NCBI GenBank assembly: GCA_035530195.1
Contig: DATKVG010000018.1
Coordinates: forward strand, 1-5,970
From: JAPLKX01 sp035530195
GTDB lineage: Bacteria; Hydrogenedentota; Hydrogenedentia; Hydrogenedentales; SLHB01
Reading direction: 5' to 3'
DNA length: 5,970 nt
In this document: positions 1 to 5,655 of the stretch, one piece after another
Layout of the letters: each line of letters begins with the position of its first letter
Position numbering within the stretch: position 1 is the first letter of the stretch
The notes under the pieces: model-generated
Told to the model about the DNA's origin: nothing
Database searches by the model: none
Seen by the model: only the letters and a program-made list of their open reading frames with translations
Translations under genes and position numbers: made by a program

Positions 1-370
1 GGTCTTTTTTGTCGTATGATGGAACTTTGTCAATGCCGCCTTGCCAATATCGCTCGATGTAATACGGCGTGATTTCGGCTTGTATCTGGTCGAGTGCCGC
101 CGCTGCCTCGGCGCTGATCGGTAACCCCTTCTTCTGCCGTGAACGCGCCCAGCGCAATGAGCTTTTTGCCTGCTTCCACTCAGGGTTATCAAGCACGCGA
201 CGCCGCTTCTTCCCCTTCTTCGACCGCGCCCGGATCGCCACCGCCAGACGATACGACGCATCCATGACCAGCCGCCGCCCAGACTTGCCGGTCAGTTCGC
301 CAATGTCCGCCATCGTGCCCTGCAACTTGGCTAGGGCCGCGTCTGACATCGATGTGCGAACTTCCGGCAT
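1..370 (-). CDS. Tail-completion / HK97 gp10- or gpZ-like protein, N-terminal 123 residues (partial)
   Basis: The frame opens with ATG at 370 and stays open to the window edge, so the C-terminus is missing. The A of its ATG is the last base of the upstream gene's TAA stop (TAATG), and a good GGAGG lies 7 bases before the start, inside the upstream gene. The visible protein has a helical start (about residues 8-46), a very basic patch at 47-58 (RARSKKGKKRRR), then Asp-Asn-Pro-Glu-Trp at 61-65 and an aromatic stretch at 103-109 (YYIERYW). A small basic protein directly after a head-tail connector is typically a tail-completion or neck protein of the HK97 gp10 or lambda gpZ type. The position supports this more than the sequence does, since I see no diagnostic motif. 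Confidence is high that it is a gene and moderate on its role. Confidence 0.6.
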   Translation of the reverse strand, partial: MPEVRTSMSDAALAKLQGTMADIGELTGKSGRRLVMDASYRLAVAIRARSKKGKKRRRVLDNPEWKQAKSSLRWARSRQKKGLPISAEAAAALDQIQAEITPYYIERYWQGGIDKVPSYDKKD

Positions 371-708
371 TACATCCCCTCCGCTGCGTACTCAACAAGC
401 ATCGTCGCCTGCACGTGGTCATACCGCGCGCCCGTCACAACGTAGCCCTTCCATGCCCCCTGCGCGTCCTGGATCGTCACTTCGTCGCCCGGCTTGATGA
501 ACGGTGCTTTCAGCTCCGAGGCCAGAAGCCGCACAGCCCCGTCACCCGTCATCTGCGAGCCGGTCCGCCCCAGCTCCATACCAGCGGCTATCGGCACCCC
601 GCGCGTGCCGCTGTACGTGTTCCCAGCGTGCCGCAACGATACCGCCGCGCCGGGGGCTGCAGTGCGGATCGCTCGGTAAGTCGTCTCAACTATTGCCTTG
701 GTCAGCAT
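370..708 (-). CDS. Head-tail connector / stopper-like phage protein (112 aa)
   Basis: A complete gene running from ATG at 708 to TAA at 370-372. The protein has an N-terminal helix (residues 2-17), a beta-rich middle (about 22-64), then a Pro-Gly-Asp turn at 73-75 followed by strands ending YVVTGARYDHVQATMLVEY. The order 'polar N-terminal helix, beta strands, Pro-x-x-Gly-Asp, more strands' at about 110 residues is common among small head-completion proteins located after the capsid gene (the lambda FII or HK97 gp6/gp7 position). That is recognition by layout and style, not by a catalytic motif. It would act at the head vertex, sealing the portal and receiving the tail. A purine-rich GAGAGAG precedes the start, but there is no strong Shine-Dalgarno. 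Its stop overlaps the next gene's start. Confidence 0.6.
   Translation of the reverse strand: MLTKAIVETTYRAIRTAAPGAAVSLRHAGNTYSGTRGVPIAAGMELGRTGSQMTGDGAVRLLASELKAPFIKPGDEVTIQDAQGAWKGYVVTGARYDHVQATMLVEYAAEGM
378..382 (-). promoter_or_regulatory. Shine-Dalgarno for the tail-completion-like gene
   Basis: GGAGG on the minus strand, 7 bases upstream of the ATG at 370 and inside the last codons of the 112-aa gene. It fixes the start of the partial downstream gene and suggests translational coupling through the TAATG overlap. Confidence 0.7.
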
Positions 709-726
709 GTCGTCTCTCTCAATAAG

Positions 727-776
727 CGGCCCCCCATCCGCCAGGAGGAAGTGCGGAGGAAACGGGCGGGGGGCCG
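727..776 (-). terminator. GC-rich hairpin between decoration-like and connector genes
   Basis: A perfect 9-base inverted repeat (727-735, CGGCCCCCC on the plus strand; 768-776, GGGGGGCCG) encloses 32 bases. Partial pairing continues inward after a mismatch (738-740 with 763-765). In the minus-strand RNA no U-run follows the 3' arm, so a classical intrinsic terminator is unlikely. Partial attenuation or protection of mRNA ends are alternatives. The minus-strand loop carries CCTCC twice, complementary to Shine-Dalgarno sequence. The 76-base gap at 709-784 holds nothing else I can identify. Confidence 0.4.
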
Positions 777-784
777 TCGCGTCG

Positions 785-1210
785 TTATTTCGAATACAGC
801 AAAAGCACGCTGTTGGCTGCGGTGTTTGTCCCGTTTGCCATCACCACGCGCACGTATCGCTTTAGCGATGCCGCGTCTATTTTGGCTGTCGCAACGGTGC
901 CGGTCCCTCCCGTGGTGGCGTTCGTAATCGCCGTCACCGTCGAGTAAGTCCCGCCCGATGCCGTGGATGTCTGCAACGTCACCACGTTCGAAAACGTAGC
1001 CGCTCCCGCGGTGCGCGGGCCGTGCGTGACGATCAGGTTACAAATGCCCTTTGCGTCATACACGTCAACTGCCGTGTTCGTGGTCGTGCCGGTCGCCGCC
1101 AGGGGGGTGCGCAGCGTCTTGACGGTCACGCTGTCGTAAACGTCCAAAGCCGCCAACGCCGCCGCTGCCGCAAGCACCGCCACCAGAATCAGTCCGAGTG
1201 TCCGTTTCAT
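785..1210 (-). CDS. Putative head decoration-like protein with N-terminal signal-like segment (141 aa)
   Basis: ATG at 1210, TAA at 785-787, with two Shine-Dalgarno-like AAAGGA runs just upstream. Residues 1-21 look like a Sec signal peptide: Lys2-Arg3, a hydrophobic core from Leu5 to about Leu19, and a possible Ala-Leu-Ala cleavage site at 18-20. The rest is small, Thr/Ala/Gly-rich and strand-forming. A segment with Leu-Lys-Arg-Tyr-Val-Arg-Val-Val (about 115-122) recalls small beta-sandwich virion proteins encoded next to capsid genes, which I know as decoration-like hypotheticals. Location directly after the capsid gene, between two strong hairpins, suggests separate control of expression. 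The signal-like N-terminus is odd for a cytoplasmically assembled head protein. No alternative internal ATG gives a version without it, because the only later ATG is near the C-terminus. Alternatives are a membrane-anchored or exported accessory (moron) protein. Confidence 0.6.
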   Translation of the reverse strand: MKRTLGLILVAVLAAAAALAALDVYDSVTVKTLRTPLAATGTTTNTAVDVYDAKGICNLIVTHGPRTAGAATFSNVVTLQTSTASGGTYSTVTAITNATTGGTGTVATAKIDAASLKRYVRVVMANGTNTAANSVLLLYSK

Positions 1211-1215
1211 CTTTC

Positions 1216-1230
1216 CTTTGTCCTTTCGTG
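1216..1230 (-). promoter_or_regulatory. Ribosome-binding leader of the 141-aa gene, shared with the zinc-ribbon gene
   Basis: On the minus strand this reads CACGAAAGGACAAAG, followed by GAAAG and the ATG at 1210. The same 15 bases with one difference (CACGAAAGGGCAAAG) precede the zinc-ribbon gene at 5657-5671. Each contains an AAAGG core suitable for 16S rRNA pairing. Confidence 0.5.
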
Positions 1231-1240
1231 ATCTGTTATC

Positions 1241-1270
1241 ACCCGGCGCGGGGATTGTCCCGCGCCGGGT
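1241..1270 (-). terminator. Perfect 12-bp GC hairpin after the capsid gene
   Basis: The arms ACCCGGCGCGGG (1241-1252) and CCCGCGCCGGGT (1259-1270) are perfectly complementary with a 6-base loop. The hairpin lies in the 81-base gap between the capsid stop (1292) and the next start (1210). In minus-strand RNA the 3' arm is followed by GATAACAGATC, with no U-run. It is therefore better read as an attenuator, an RNase-processing or mRNA-stabilising stem than as a full intrinsic terminator. Uneven expression of capsid and downstream genes would make biological sense here. Confidence 0.55.
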
Positions 1271-1291
1271 GGGGTTTACTTCCGTCGCCGG

Positions 1292-3148
1292 TTAGGTCGT
1301 GATGTCGGCGTGGCAGAACGCGCCAGCCTGACGGACCAGCACGTCAACGTCCATGAAGCCCACGATGCGGACAAGGCCGGTCGTGCTTCCGCTGGATGTG
1401 TCAACGTTAAGGTCCAGACCGTTGCCCCACATGGCCAGGATCATCTGCGTCCAGTCGCCAAAGAATCCATAGTTCGCCGTGACGTTGCTCGACACAACGG
1501 CGGGCTTGCCAAGGATGCGGCCTGTGTTGTAGTCGGCAATGAAAACCGGGCCGTTCGTAGAGGTCGCCGTCGCGGCCAACTTCCAGAACACCTCACTTGT
1601 CACTGCCCACTTGCAGTTGTCAAGCATGACGTTGTTACCTTCGACCGTCGCGGGCATGTTGACCATTTCCGCGTATGTCGGGGTGCCAGCCGTCACGGTA
1701 ACGTCCGTGCTGATCGGGCCAGTTAGCAGGCCGACAGGCTCGCTTGTTCCAGCGCCGTTGAAGCCAGCCTGGTCGATCTTGACCGCCAGAGCAATCGCGA
1801 TCTCATTGCGGACAAACGCCTCAATGTCGATGCTCGACTGCTTGAGAAGCTTGCGGCTGATGTCAACATACGTGCCGCACGCCTTCGGCGTTCCCGTCAC
1901 CTGAGACAGCACCGGGGTGCTCTCGGTCGGGGCGGTCGTTTCGTCAACCCAGTAGCCCGTCGCGGTCGTGCCCTTCGGGATCGCAATGTCGCCGGTCAGA
2001 CCGGACAGCACCGGGACGCCGAGAGCCTGGAGCGCCATGCGAGCGCGCAGTGCCTCGATGAACGATCCGGCAAGCAGGTTCGTCGCAACGACGTTCGATC
2101 CCGTTCCGGCACCGGCGATCTGCAAGTCGCGGCTGGCGATTTGCACGTCATACGGAACAAAGAAGCCGCGCGCGGACCGCCCGATCTTCTGTTCCACCGC
2201 ACGACTGCACTCACGTTCGAACGCCACGTCAACCGACGTGTCACCGGCCAGGGCGCGAATCGCGTTGATGAACGAGTAGCGCCGCACTTCCTTGTCGTTG
2301 AGTCCGACGCGGGCGTCACCAACCGGGTCAACCTTCGACGGCTGCGCTGGCAGTTCGGGCTTGCGCTCTTTGAGCGTCACGATCTCTTTGCGCTGCGCAT
2401 CGGAGTCGGATTCCTGCTTCTCGACGATCAGTGCGTCCAGTTCGGCGCGGCCCTTGCCGTCAGCCAACAGCGCCTCGACCTTCGCGGCCTCGATGCCGTA
2501 CTTGGCGGCGCGGGCGAACAATTTTGCCATCTCTTTGGGGTCCATGTGTCTTTTCCCTTCTCTCGCGGGCGGTTCGACCGCCACTGGTTCGGCGGCGCGA
2601 TTTACGCCAACCGTTGTATCTGCCGGGACCGGCTCAAAGCTGCCTTCGTAGGGCATCCAGAACATCGCCCGTACCACCGGGACTCCGTTCTTTTCTCCCT
2701 CTTGGCGATAGGACTCAGGCGCGACAGTGTAGCCAACACTGACATTGCGCCGTAGCCCATTGGCCGCGTCCGTCATTATTTCCTGTGCGCGTGTGCCGGA
2801 ACAAAAGCGGACTTCGCCGCCCAGCTTGCGCTCGGCAACCTCGCACGCCATCAAACCGATCTGATCTCCGTAGTGCCGGTCCTGGATGACCAGCCCTTCC
2901 TTGCAGCGGCTCATGTCGATTGAGCCTTCGCCGTGGTCCAGAATCTCATACACCCGCTGCCAGGTCTTGTTGTAGTAGGCATACGTCAGGACCGGCTCTT
3001 CGCTCGATACGCTCATCCGCACCGCTGCGGGCTTGTCGCCTTCCGCGCGCGTTGCCGTCAGCGTGGCGGCGCGTATCATCAAGTCCGGGCGCTCGGTCTT
3101 CTCAGTCTTTTCCGGCTTGGCTGCCGGTTGTTTGCTTCTGGTCTTCAT
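1292..3148 (-). CDS. Fused HK97-type prohead protease and major capsid protein (618 aa)
   Basis: One open frame joins a U35-like prohead protease, a helical scaffold (delta) segment and an HK97-fold capsid protein. With the ATG at 3148, protease residues are about 25-185. The likely catalytic His is in DRHYGDQIG (H92), the Ser in RRNVSVGY (S137) and the Glu in PYEGSFEPVPAD (E168). Residues about 202-280 are charged and helical, like the delta domain. The capsid portion follows: SFINAIRAL (292-300), VPYDVQIASRDLQ before a probable maturation cleavage near 340, then VVATNLLAGSFIEALRAR, GYWVDETTAPTES, DISRKLLKQSSIDIEAFVR and a C-terminal GFMDVDVLVRQAGAF. Mature capsid would be about 280 residues. 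The length nearly equals separate HK97 gp4 plus gp5. The start at 3148 overlaps the portal gene by 47 bases and has GGGAG 9 bases upstream. ATG at 3079, just past the portal stop, is an alternative start with a weaker site. Confidence 0.93.
   Translation of the reverse strand: MKTRSKQPAAKPEKTEKTERPDLMIRAATLTATRAEGDKPAAVRMSVSSEEPVLTYAYYNKTWQRVYEILDHGEGSIDMSRCKEGLVIQDRHYGDQIGLMACEVAERKLGGEVRFCSGTRAQEIMTDAANGLRRNVSVGYTVAPESYRQEGEKNGVPVVRAMFWMPYEGSFEPVPADTTVGVNRAAEPVAVEPPAREGKRHMDPKEMAKLFARAAKYGIEAAKVEALLADGKGRAELDALIVEKQESDSDAQRKEIVTLKERKPELPAQPSKVDPVGDARVGLNDKEVRRYSFINAIRALAGDTSVDVAFERECSRAVEQKIGRSARGFFVPYDVQIASRDLQIAGAGTGSNVVATNLLAGSFIEALRARMALQALGVPVLSGLTGDIAIPKGTTATGYWVDETTAPTESTPVLSQVTGTPKACGTYVDISRKLLKQSSIDIEAFVRNEIAIALAVKIDQAGFNGAGTSEPVGLLTGPISTDVTVTAGTPTYAEMVNMPATVEGNNVMLDNCKWAVTSEVFWKLAATATSTNGPVFIADYNTGRILGKPAVVSSNVTANYGFFGDWTQMILAMWGNGLDLNVDTSSGSTTGLVRIVGFMDVDVLVRQAGAFCHADITT
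2554..2560 (-). promoter_or_regulatory. Internal Shine-Dalgarno for a possible separate capsid product
   Basis: GAAGGGA on the minus strand lies 8 bases before an in-frame ATG at 2545 within the protease-capsid fusion. The ATG falls exactly at the junction between the protease domain and the helical delta segment. Initiation there would give a 417-aa delta-plus-capsid protein (1292-2545) without the protease. This is inferred from motif and position only. Confidence 0.45.
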
Positions 3149-4664
3149 CGTCGTCTTCTCCCGGTTTGGGTTGCGGCATATTGCCGTTGCCGATCTGCGG
3201 CTCGGGGTTGCCGTACTTTTCGCGCGTGCTTCGGTCGCGGGCTGCTTGTTCCTGGTTCTCGTCATAATCGCCGCCAAGGTCTTCCGTGATCTGCGTGTCG
3301 GTCTTCCATCCGTGATCGCGCGCCATCTTGGCCGCGTTCATGTCCTTCATGGGGTCAACCCACATCCAGCGCCGCCCCCTAAAAGTGTGCTCCGCGAACT
3401 TCGGCAACTTGGCGACAGGCAGGTTTCCGGAAGCCGACAGCACCAGGAAAGATTGCAGCCACGCCATGAACTGCGGCGTCTTGCACTGGCTGATAAAATC
3501 GTTTTGCGCAATGATCCATCCGTCCCGCTCACTGATCGTACCGACGCGCACGCTCGAAAACGACACGCCCGCCCAGTCGTTAAAGGCGTTCGAATACTCG
3601 ATGTCTAACCCGCTCGCAACGTCCTTGTTCATTCCAGACTTGAATTCGCCGTGGTTGCTGTTCGGGTGCTGCGGCGTGTTGATGTTTTCTTTCCATCCGG
3701 GCGGAAGGATAATCTGCTGCCCTGGTTCCTTTTCGGCAATCAATGCGCGGGCTTCTGCTTCGTTCTCGGCAAGGGTCAAGTCTTTGAACCCGTCCATGCT
3801 GGCGTCCCGTGGCGCTTCGTAGCTCCGAGTAGAGCAAGCATCATCACGTGCGGCGGTCAGTTCGGCGCGGTCAAGCTCTTCCAACATCTTCAGCTTGACA
3901 AGCACGGAATGCGCTTCTGGAATGCCACGAGGCTGGTCTTCGTCGCGTTGCGTGAAACCGTGGATGATGTCTGACGCCGGTATTCGAACAAGAGGCAAAC
4001 CGCGCCCGTTGTAGGCATAGACGCTGGTCGGGGTCGTGTGGAAGTAGTAGGCAATCGGGCGGCGCGTGGCCTCTACCATCTCAACGCCGTTGTGGATTAT
4101 CGTGCCTGCGGAGGTCATGGCGAGATTGTAGGTGTGGTCGCACCAGTCCGGGCGCAACACGCGCCACGAAATGCCGTATGGGTTCTGAGCGCCGCGCAAA
4201 ATGTGGATGAAGTACTCGCCATCCCGCTTCTGCGTCCGCACGTTCAGCCGGTCAATCTCCGCGTCCGTCTTGCGCCCGGTCGCATCGCAGTACGTTTGCA
4301 TCGTCACCGGGTCGCGGTGCGTGCAATAGTTCCACCAATGCCACTCAATGAATCGCGCCGCCGCCTCGTCTAATCGGTAGTCGGCTTTGCCTGGCGTGCC
4401 ATCATGTGGCGTAGACTTCAGCGCGAATCCTTCCCCGACGATGTTAATGGCGCACAGCCCCAACCACCGCTTGAACGCTGGCGCATCCTTTTCCATCTGG
4501 CGAGAGCGCGCGCGGATCACCTCAAGGTGCGACGCGATTTCCCCAGGCGTAAACCCGCCGTCGAACTTCCACCCGGCAAGCAGGCGGTCGGTGTCTGCGG
4601 CCTGGAAGCCGCGTACTGCAAACGACGGGCGGCTAACCGTTCGCTTTGTCCACGGCCATTTCAT
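3102..4664 (-). CDS. Lambda-family portal protein (520 aa)
   Basis: The portal ring sits at the unique head vertex, is the channel for DNA packaging and is the docking site for terminase and neck proteins. The family is recognised by several segments in the expected order: IRARSRQMEKDAPAFKRWL (50-68), an exposed WRVLRPDWCDHTYN loop (167-180), MVEATRRPIAYYFHT (196-210), DEDQPRGIPEAHSVLVKLK (241-259), LDIEYSNAFNDWAGVSFSS (353-371) and RRWMWVDPMKDMNAAK (431-446). The length is close to lambda gpB (533 aa). The preferred start is ATG at 4664, overlapping the upstream TGA by one base (TGATG), with GAGG 8 bases before it; an adjacent in-frame TTG at 4667 is less likely. The tail is acidic and disordered (EDDDEDQKQ near 503-511), and its last 47 bases are also the start of the protease-capsid gene in another frame. 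Confidence 0.95.
   Translation of the reverse strand: MKWPWTKRTVSRPSFAVRGFQAADTDRLLAGWKFDGGFTPGEIASHLEVIRARSRQMEKDAPAFKRWLGLCAINIVGEGFALKSTPHDGTPGKADYRLDEAAARFIEWHWWNYCTHRDPVTMQTYCDATGRKTDAEIDRLNVRTQKRDGEYFIHILRGAQNPYGISWRVLRPDWCDHTYNLAMTSAGTIIHNGVEMVEATRRPIAYYFHTTPTSVYAYNGRGLPLVRIPASDIIHGFTQRDEDQPRGIPEAHSVLVKLKMLEELDRAELTAARDDACSTRSYEAPRDASMDGFKDLTLAENEAEARALIAEKEPGQQIILPPGWKENINTPQHPNSNHGEFKSGMNKDVASGLDIEYSNAFNDWAGVSFSSVRVGTISERDGWIIAQNDFISQCKTPQFMAWLQSFLVLSASGNLPVAKLPKFAEHTFRGRRWMWVDPMKDMNAAKMARDHGWKTDTQITEDLGGDYDENQEQAARDRSTREKYGNPEPQIGNGNMPQPKPGEDDDEDQKQTTGSQAGKD
3158..3162 (-). promoter_or_regulatory. Shine-Dalgarno supporting the protease-capsid start at 3148
   Basis: GGGAG on the minus strand, 9 bases upstream of the ATG at 3148 and inside the portal coding region. 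It favours 3148 over the downstream ATG at 3079 and over upstream in-frame starts at 3265 (ATG) and 3277 (TTG), which would overlap the portal gene much further. Confidence 0.55.
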
Positions 4665-5212
4665 CAAGTGAACCTCGATCTGATTACGCGAGCCATGCGC
4701 CCACCCGTTTCCTGATCGGCCATGTTCTGAGCGTAAGCCCGGAGCGTGGTCAGTTCGGACATATCGTTGAAAGAATAGGACATGCCATCAAGCGAGAAGC
4801 TGCGCATACCGCCGCCCGCATAGGCAAGTATGGCCGCGTCACAAGCGGTTACTACGGCGGTCCACGATGATGTGGACAGTGGGGAGGGGTCTACGATGAT
4901 CGTTCCGGCGTCGACGGCGAAGACGCGCGCGGTCGCCGTTTGTGTGGCGTACCCGGCAAACTTGATCGTTCCGGGCTTCCACGCAAGTGTTGCGGCGGCT
5001 GTTACTTCCAGCGTCCAGCCTGTGCCGCCGCCGTTTGCAACGCCCGCGACCGTTACCGGGGATGCGCCCGCGAACTGGTAGGCCAGCGTGTAGGACGCTG
5101 GCAGATAGCCGTCGATGATGATGTCCGCGCGGGATTGCGCTGTATTGGCGGACGCCACCCAGATGGTTTCGCCTGCCTGTACTCGTGTCGGAAGAAGGCC
5201 TTTGTTCTCCAT
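4664..5212 (-). CDS. gpW-like head-tail joining protein with N-terminal beta-sandwich domain (182 aa)
   Basis: The gene sits immediately before the portal gene and overlaps it by one base, the place where lambda-type phages carry gpW. Residues 138-182 contain a Gly-Met-Ser-Tyr-Ser-Phe hairpin, then DMSELTTLRAYAQNMADQET (150-169) and a basic end, RMARVIRSRF. That order, short beta hairpin, Ser-x-x-Leu helix and basic tail, parallels lambda gpW. Residues 8-110 form a separate Ala/Thr/Gly-rich beta domain (GETIWV, YTLAYQF, WTLEVTAAATLAWKPGTIKFAGYA, AGTIIVDP). I recognise this as the N-terminal module of about 180-residue proteins found between terminase and portal in other phages. The first part may be an interaction or decoration domain; that is inference. 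The ATG at 5212 is the first ATG after an in-frame TGA (5216-5218). No clear Shine-Dalgarno precedes it, and a hairpin covers it. Confidence 0.72.
   Translation of the reverse strand: MENKGLLPTRVQAGETIWVASANTAQSRADIIIDGYLPASYTLAYQFAGASPVTVAGVANGGGTGWTLEVTAAATLAWKPGTIKFAGYATQTATARVFAVDAGTIIVDPSPLSTSSWTAVVTACDAAILAYAGGGMRSFSLDGMSYSFNDMSELTTLRAYAQNMADQETGGRMARVIRSRFT
4673..4676 (-). promoter_or_regulatory. Shine-Dalgarno of the portal gene
   Basis: GAGG on the minus strand, 8 bases before the ATG at 4664. The spacing favours that ATG over the TTG at 4667. Confidence 0.55.
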
Positions 5213-5234
5213 GCGTCAAGGATTGCGCATGGAG
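5207..5234 (-). repeat. Inverted repeat covering the gpW-like start codon
   Basis: The arms CTCCATGCG (5207-5215) and CGCATGGAG (5226-5234) are a perfect 9-base inverted repeat with a 10-base loop. On the minus-strand RNA the start codon (5212-5210) lies in the 3' arm, so folding would hide it from ribosomes. It could be a translational control element, a protein-binding site, or chance. Confidence 0.5.
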
Positions 5235-5247
5235 TAATGGCTGTCAA
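5219..5247 (-). promoter_or_regulatory. Possible promoter upstream of the gpW-like gene
   Basis: On the minus strand a perfect TTGACA (5247-5242) is followed after 17 bases by AATCCT (5224-5219), which matches the -10 consensus at only three of six positions. The element lies in a 77-base gap (5213-5289) in an otherwise compact gene run. If used, transcription would begin about at the ATG and the message would be leaderless or nearly so. The weak -10 keeps confidence low. Confidence 0.25.
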
Positions 5248-5265
5248 TAGGTCGGCGGCGTTGCG

Positions 5266-5281
5266 TTTCTACGATTAGAAA
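5266..5281. repeat. Small AT-rich inverted repeat upstream of the promoter-like element
   Basis: TTTCTA (5266-5271) and TAGAAA (5276-5281) are perfectly complementary around a 4-base spacer. The right arm runs into an A6 tract at 5279-5284. It could be an operator half-site pair or a weak hairpin just after the zinc-ribbon gene. It is too short to rule out chance. Confidence 0.25.
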
Positions 5282-5289
5282 AAAGCTGT

Positions 5290-5655
5290 TTACCGCCGTG
5301 CCAACACCTCAACAGGTGCCAGATGCCGCGCCCGCTCGCCCGCCGTCATGGGCCGCGCAATGTAATGCGTCTGCCGGCAATGCGCGCAAGACCGCCAGCG
5401 GAACATTTCGCCGGTGCTCACGTTCGGCACAGTGGTCCCGCCGGGTCGCCATATCCCCAACTCACCGCACGCCATGCACCGGATAGGCTCGCGCCTGATC
5501 ACCGGCACGTGGTCAATGTGCGATACCTGCGGCACACGCTCCGGTTCCTGTGGCAGCTCTGGCATGTTCGGCACGCCGCCGCGCATCCCGTAGTCGGGGT
5601 CACGGTCCGCCGGTTTCGGGTCGCGGGTTCTGTACTCTGCGTTTCGTTTGCTCAT
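5290..5655 (-). CDS. Zinc-ribbon phage protein of unknown function (121 aa)
   Basis: Runs from ATG at 5655 to TAA at 5290-5292. Residues 1-45 are charged and proline-rich and are probably disordered. Residues 58-98 form a zinc ribbon with two knuckles, Cys60-x2-Cys63 and Cys90-x2-Cys93, separated by 26 residues that include Trp69 and Trp87. The last 25 residues are basic. The fold usually binds nucleic acid or another protein. The arrangement recalls small phage zinc-finger proteins such as the Mu Com group, but with a longer spacer, so no family is assigned. The start shares four bases (ATGA) with the stop of the small gene upstream and has AAAGG 7 bases before it, suggesting coupled translation. 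Possible roles are a packaging cofactor next to terminase or an accessory regulator; the sequence does not decide. Confidence 0.75.
   Translation of the reverse strand: MSKRNAEYRTRDPKPADRDPDYGMRGGVPNMPELPQEPERVPQVSHIDHVPVIRREPIRCMACGELGIWRPGGTTVPNVSTGEMFRWRSCAHCRQTHYIARPMTAGERARHLAPVEVLARR

Noticed and set aside
69..927. Several overlapping plus-strand frames in the first kilobase
   Set aside because: They cover the connector, tail-completion and decoration-like genes on the opposite strand, are mutually overlapping and lack motifs.
2141..2755. Long plus-strand open frame opposite the capsid gene
   Set aside because: It is antisense to a confidently identified protease-capsid gene. GC-rich codon bias commonly leaves such antisense frames open, and it shows no recognisable domain.
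3149..3277. Longer N-terminus for the protease-capsid gene (starts at 3265 ATG or 3277 TTG)
   Set aside because: It would overlap the portal gene by over 160 bases, has no convincing ribosome site, and the extra residues look like the out-of-frame reading of the portal tail.
3033..3608. Plus-strand frame with a hydrophobic stretch opposite the portal and capsid overlap
   Set aside because: The apparent membrane segment comes from reading acidic/Gln codons of the portal tail in reverse. There is no ribosome site and no domain.
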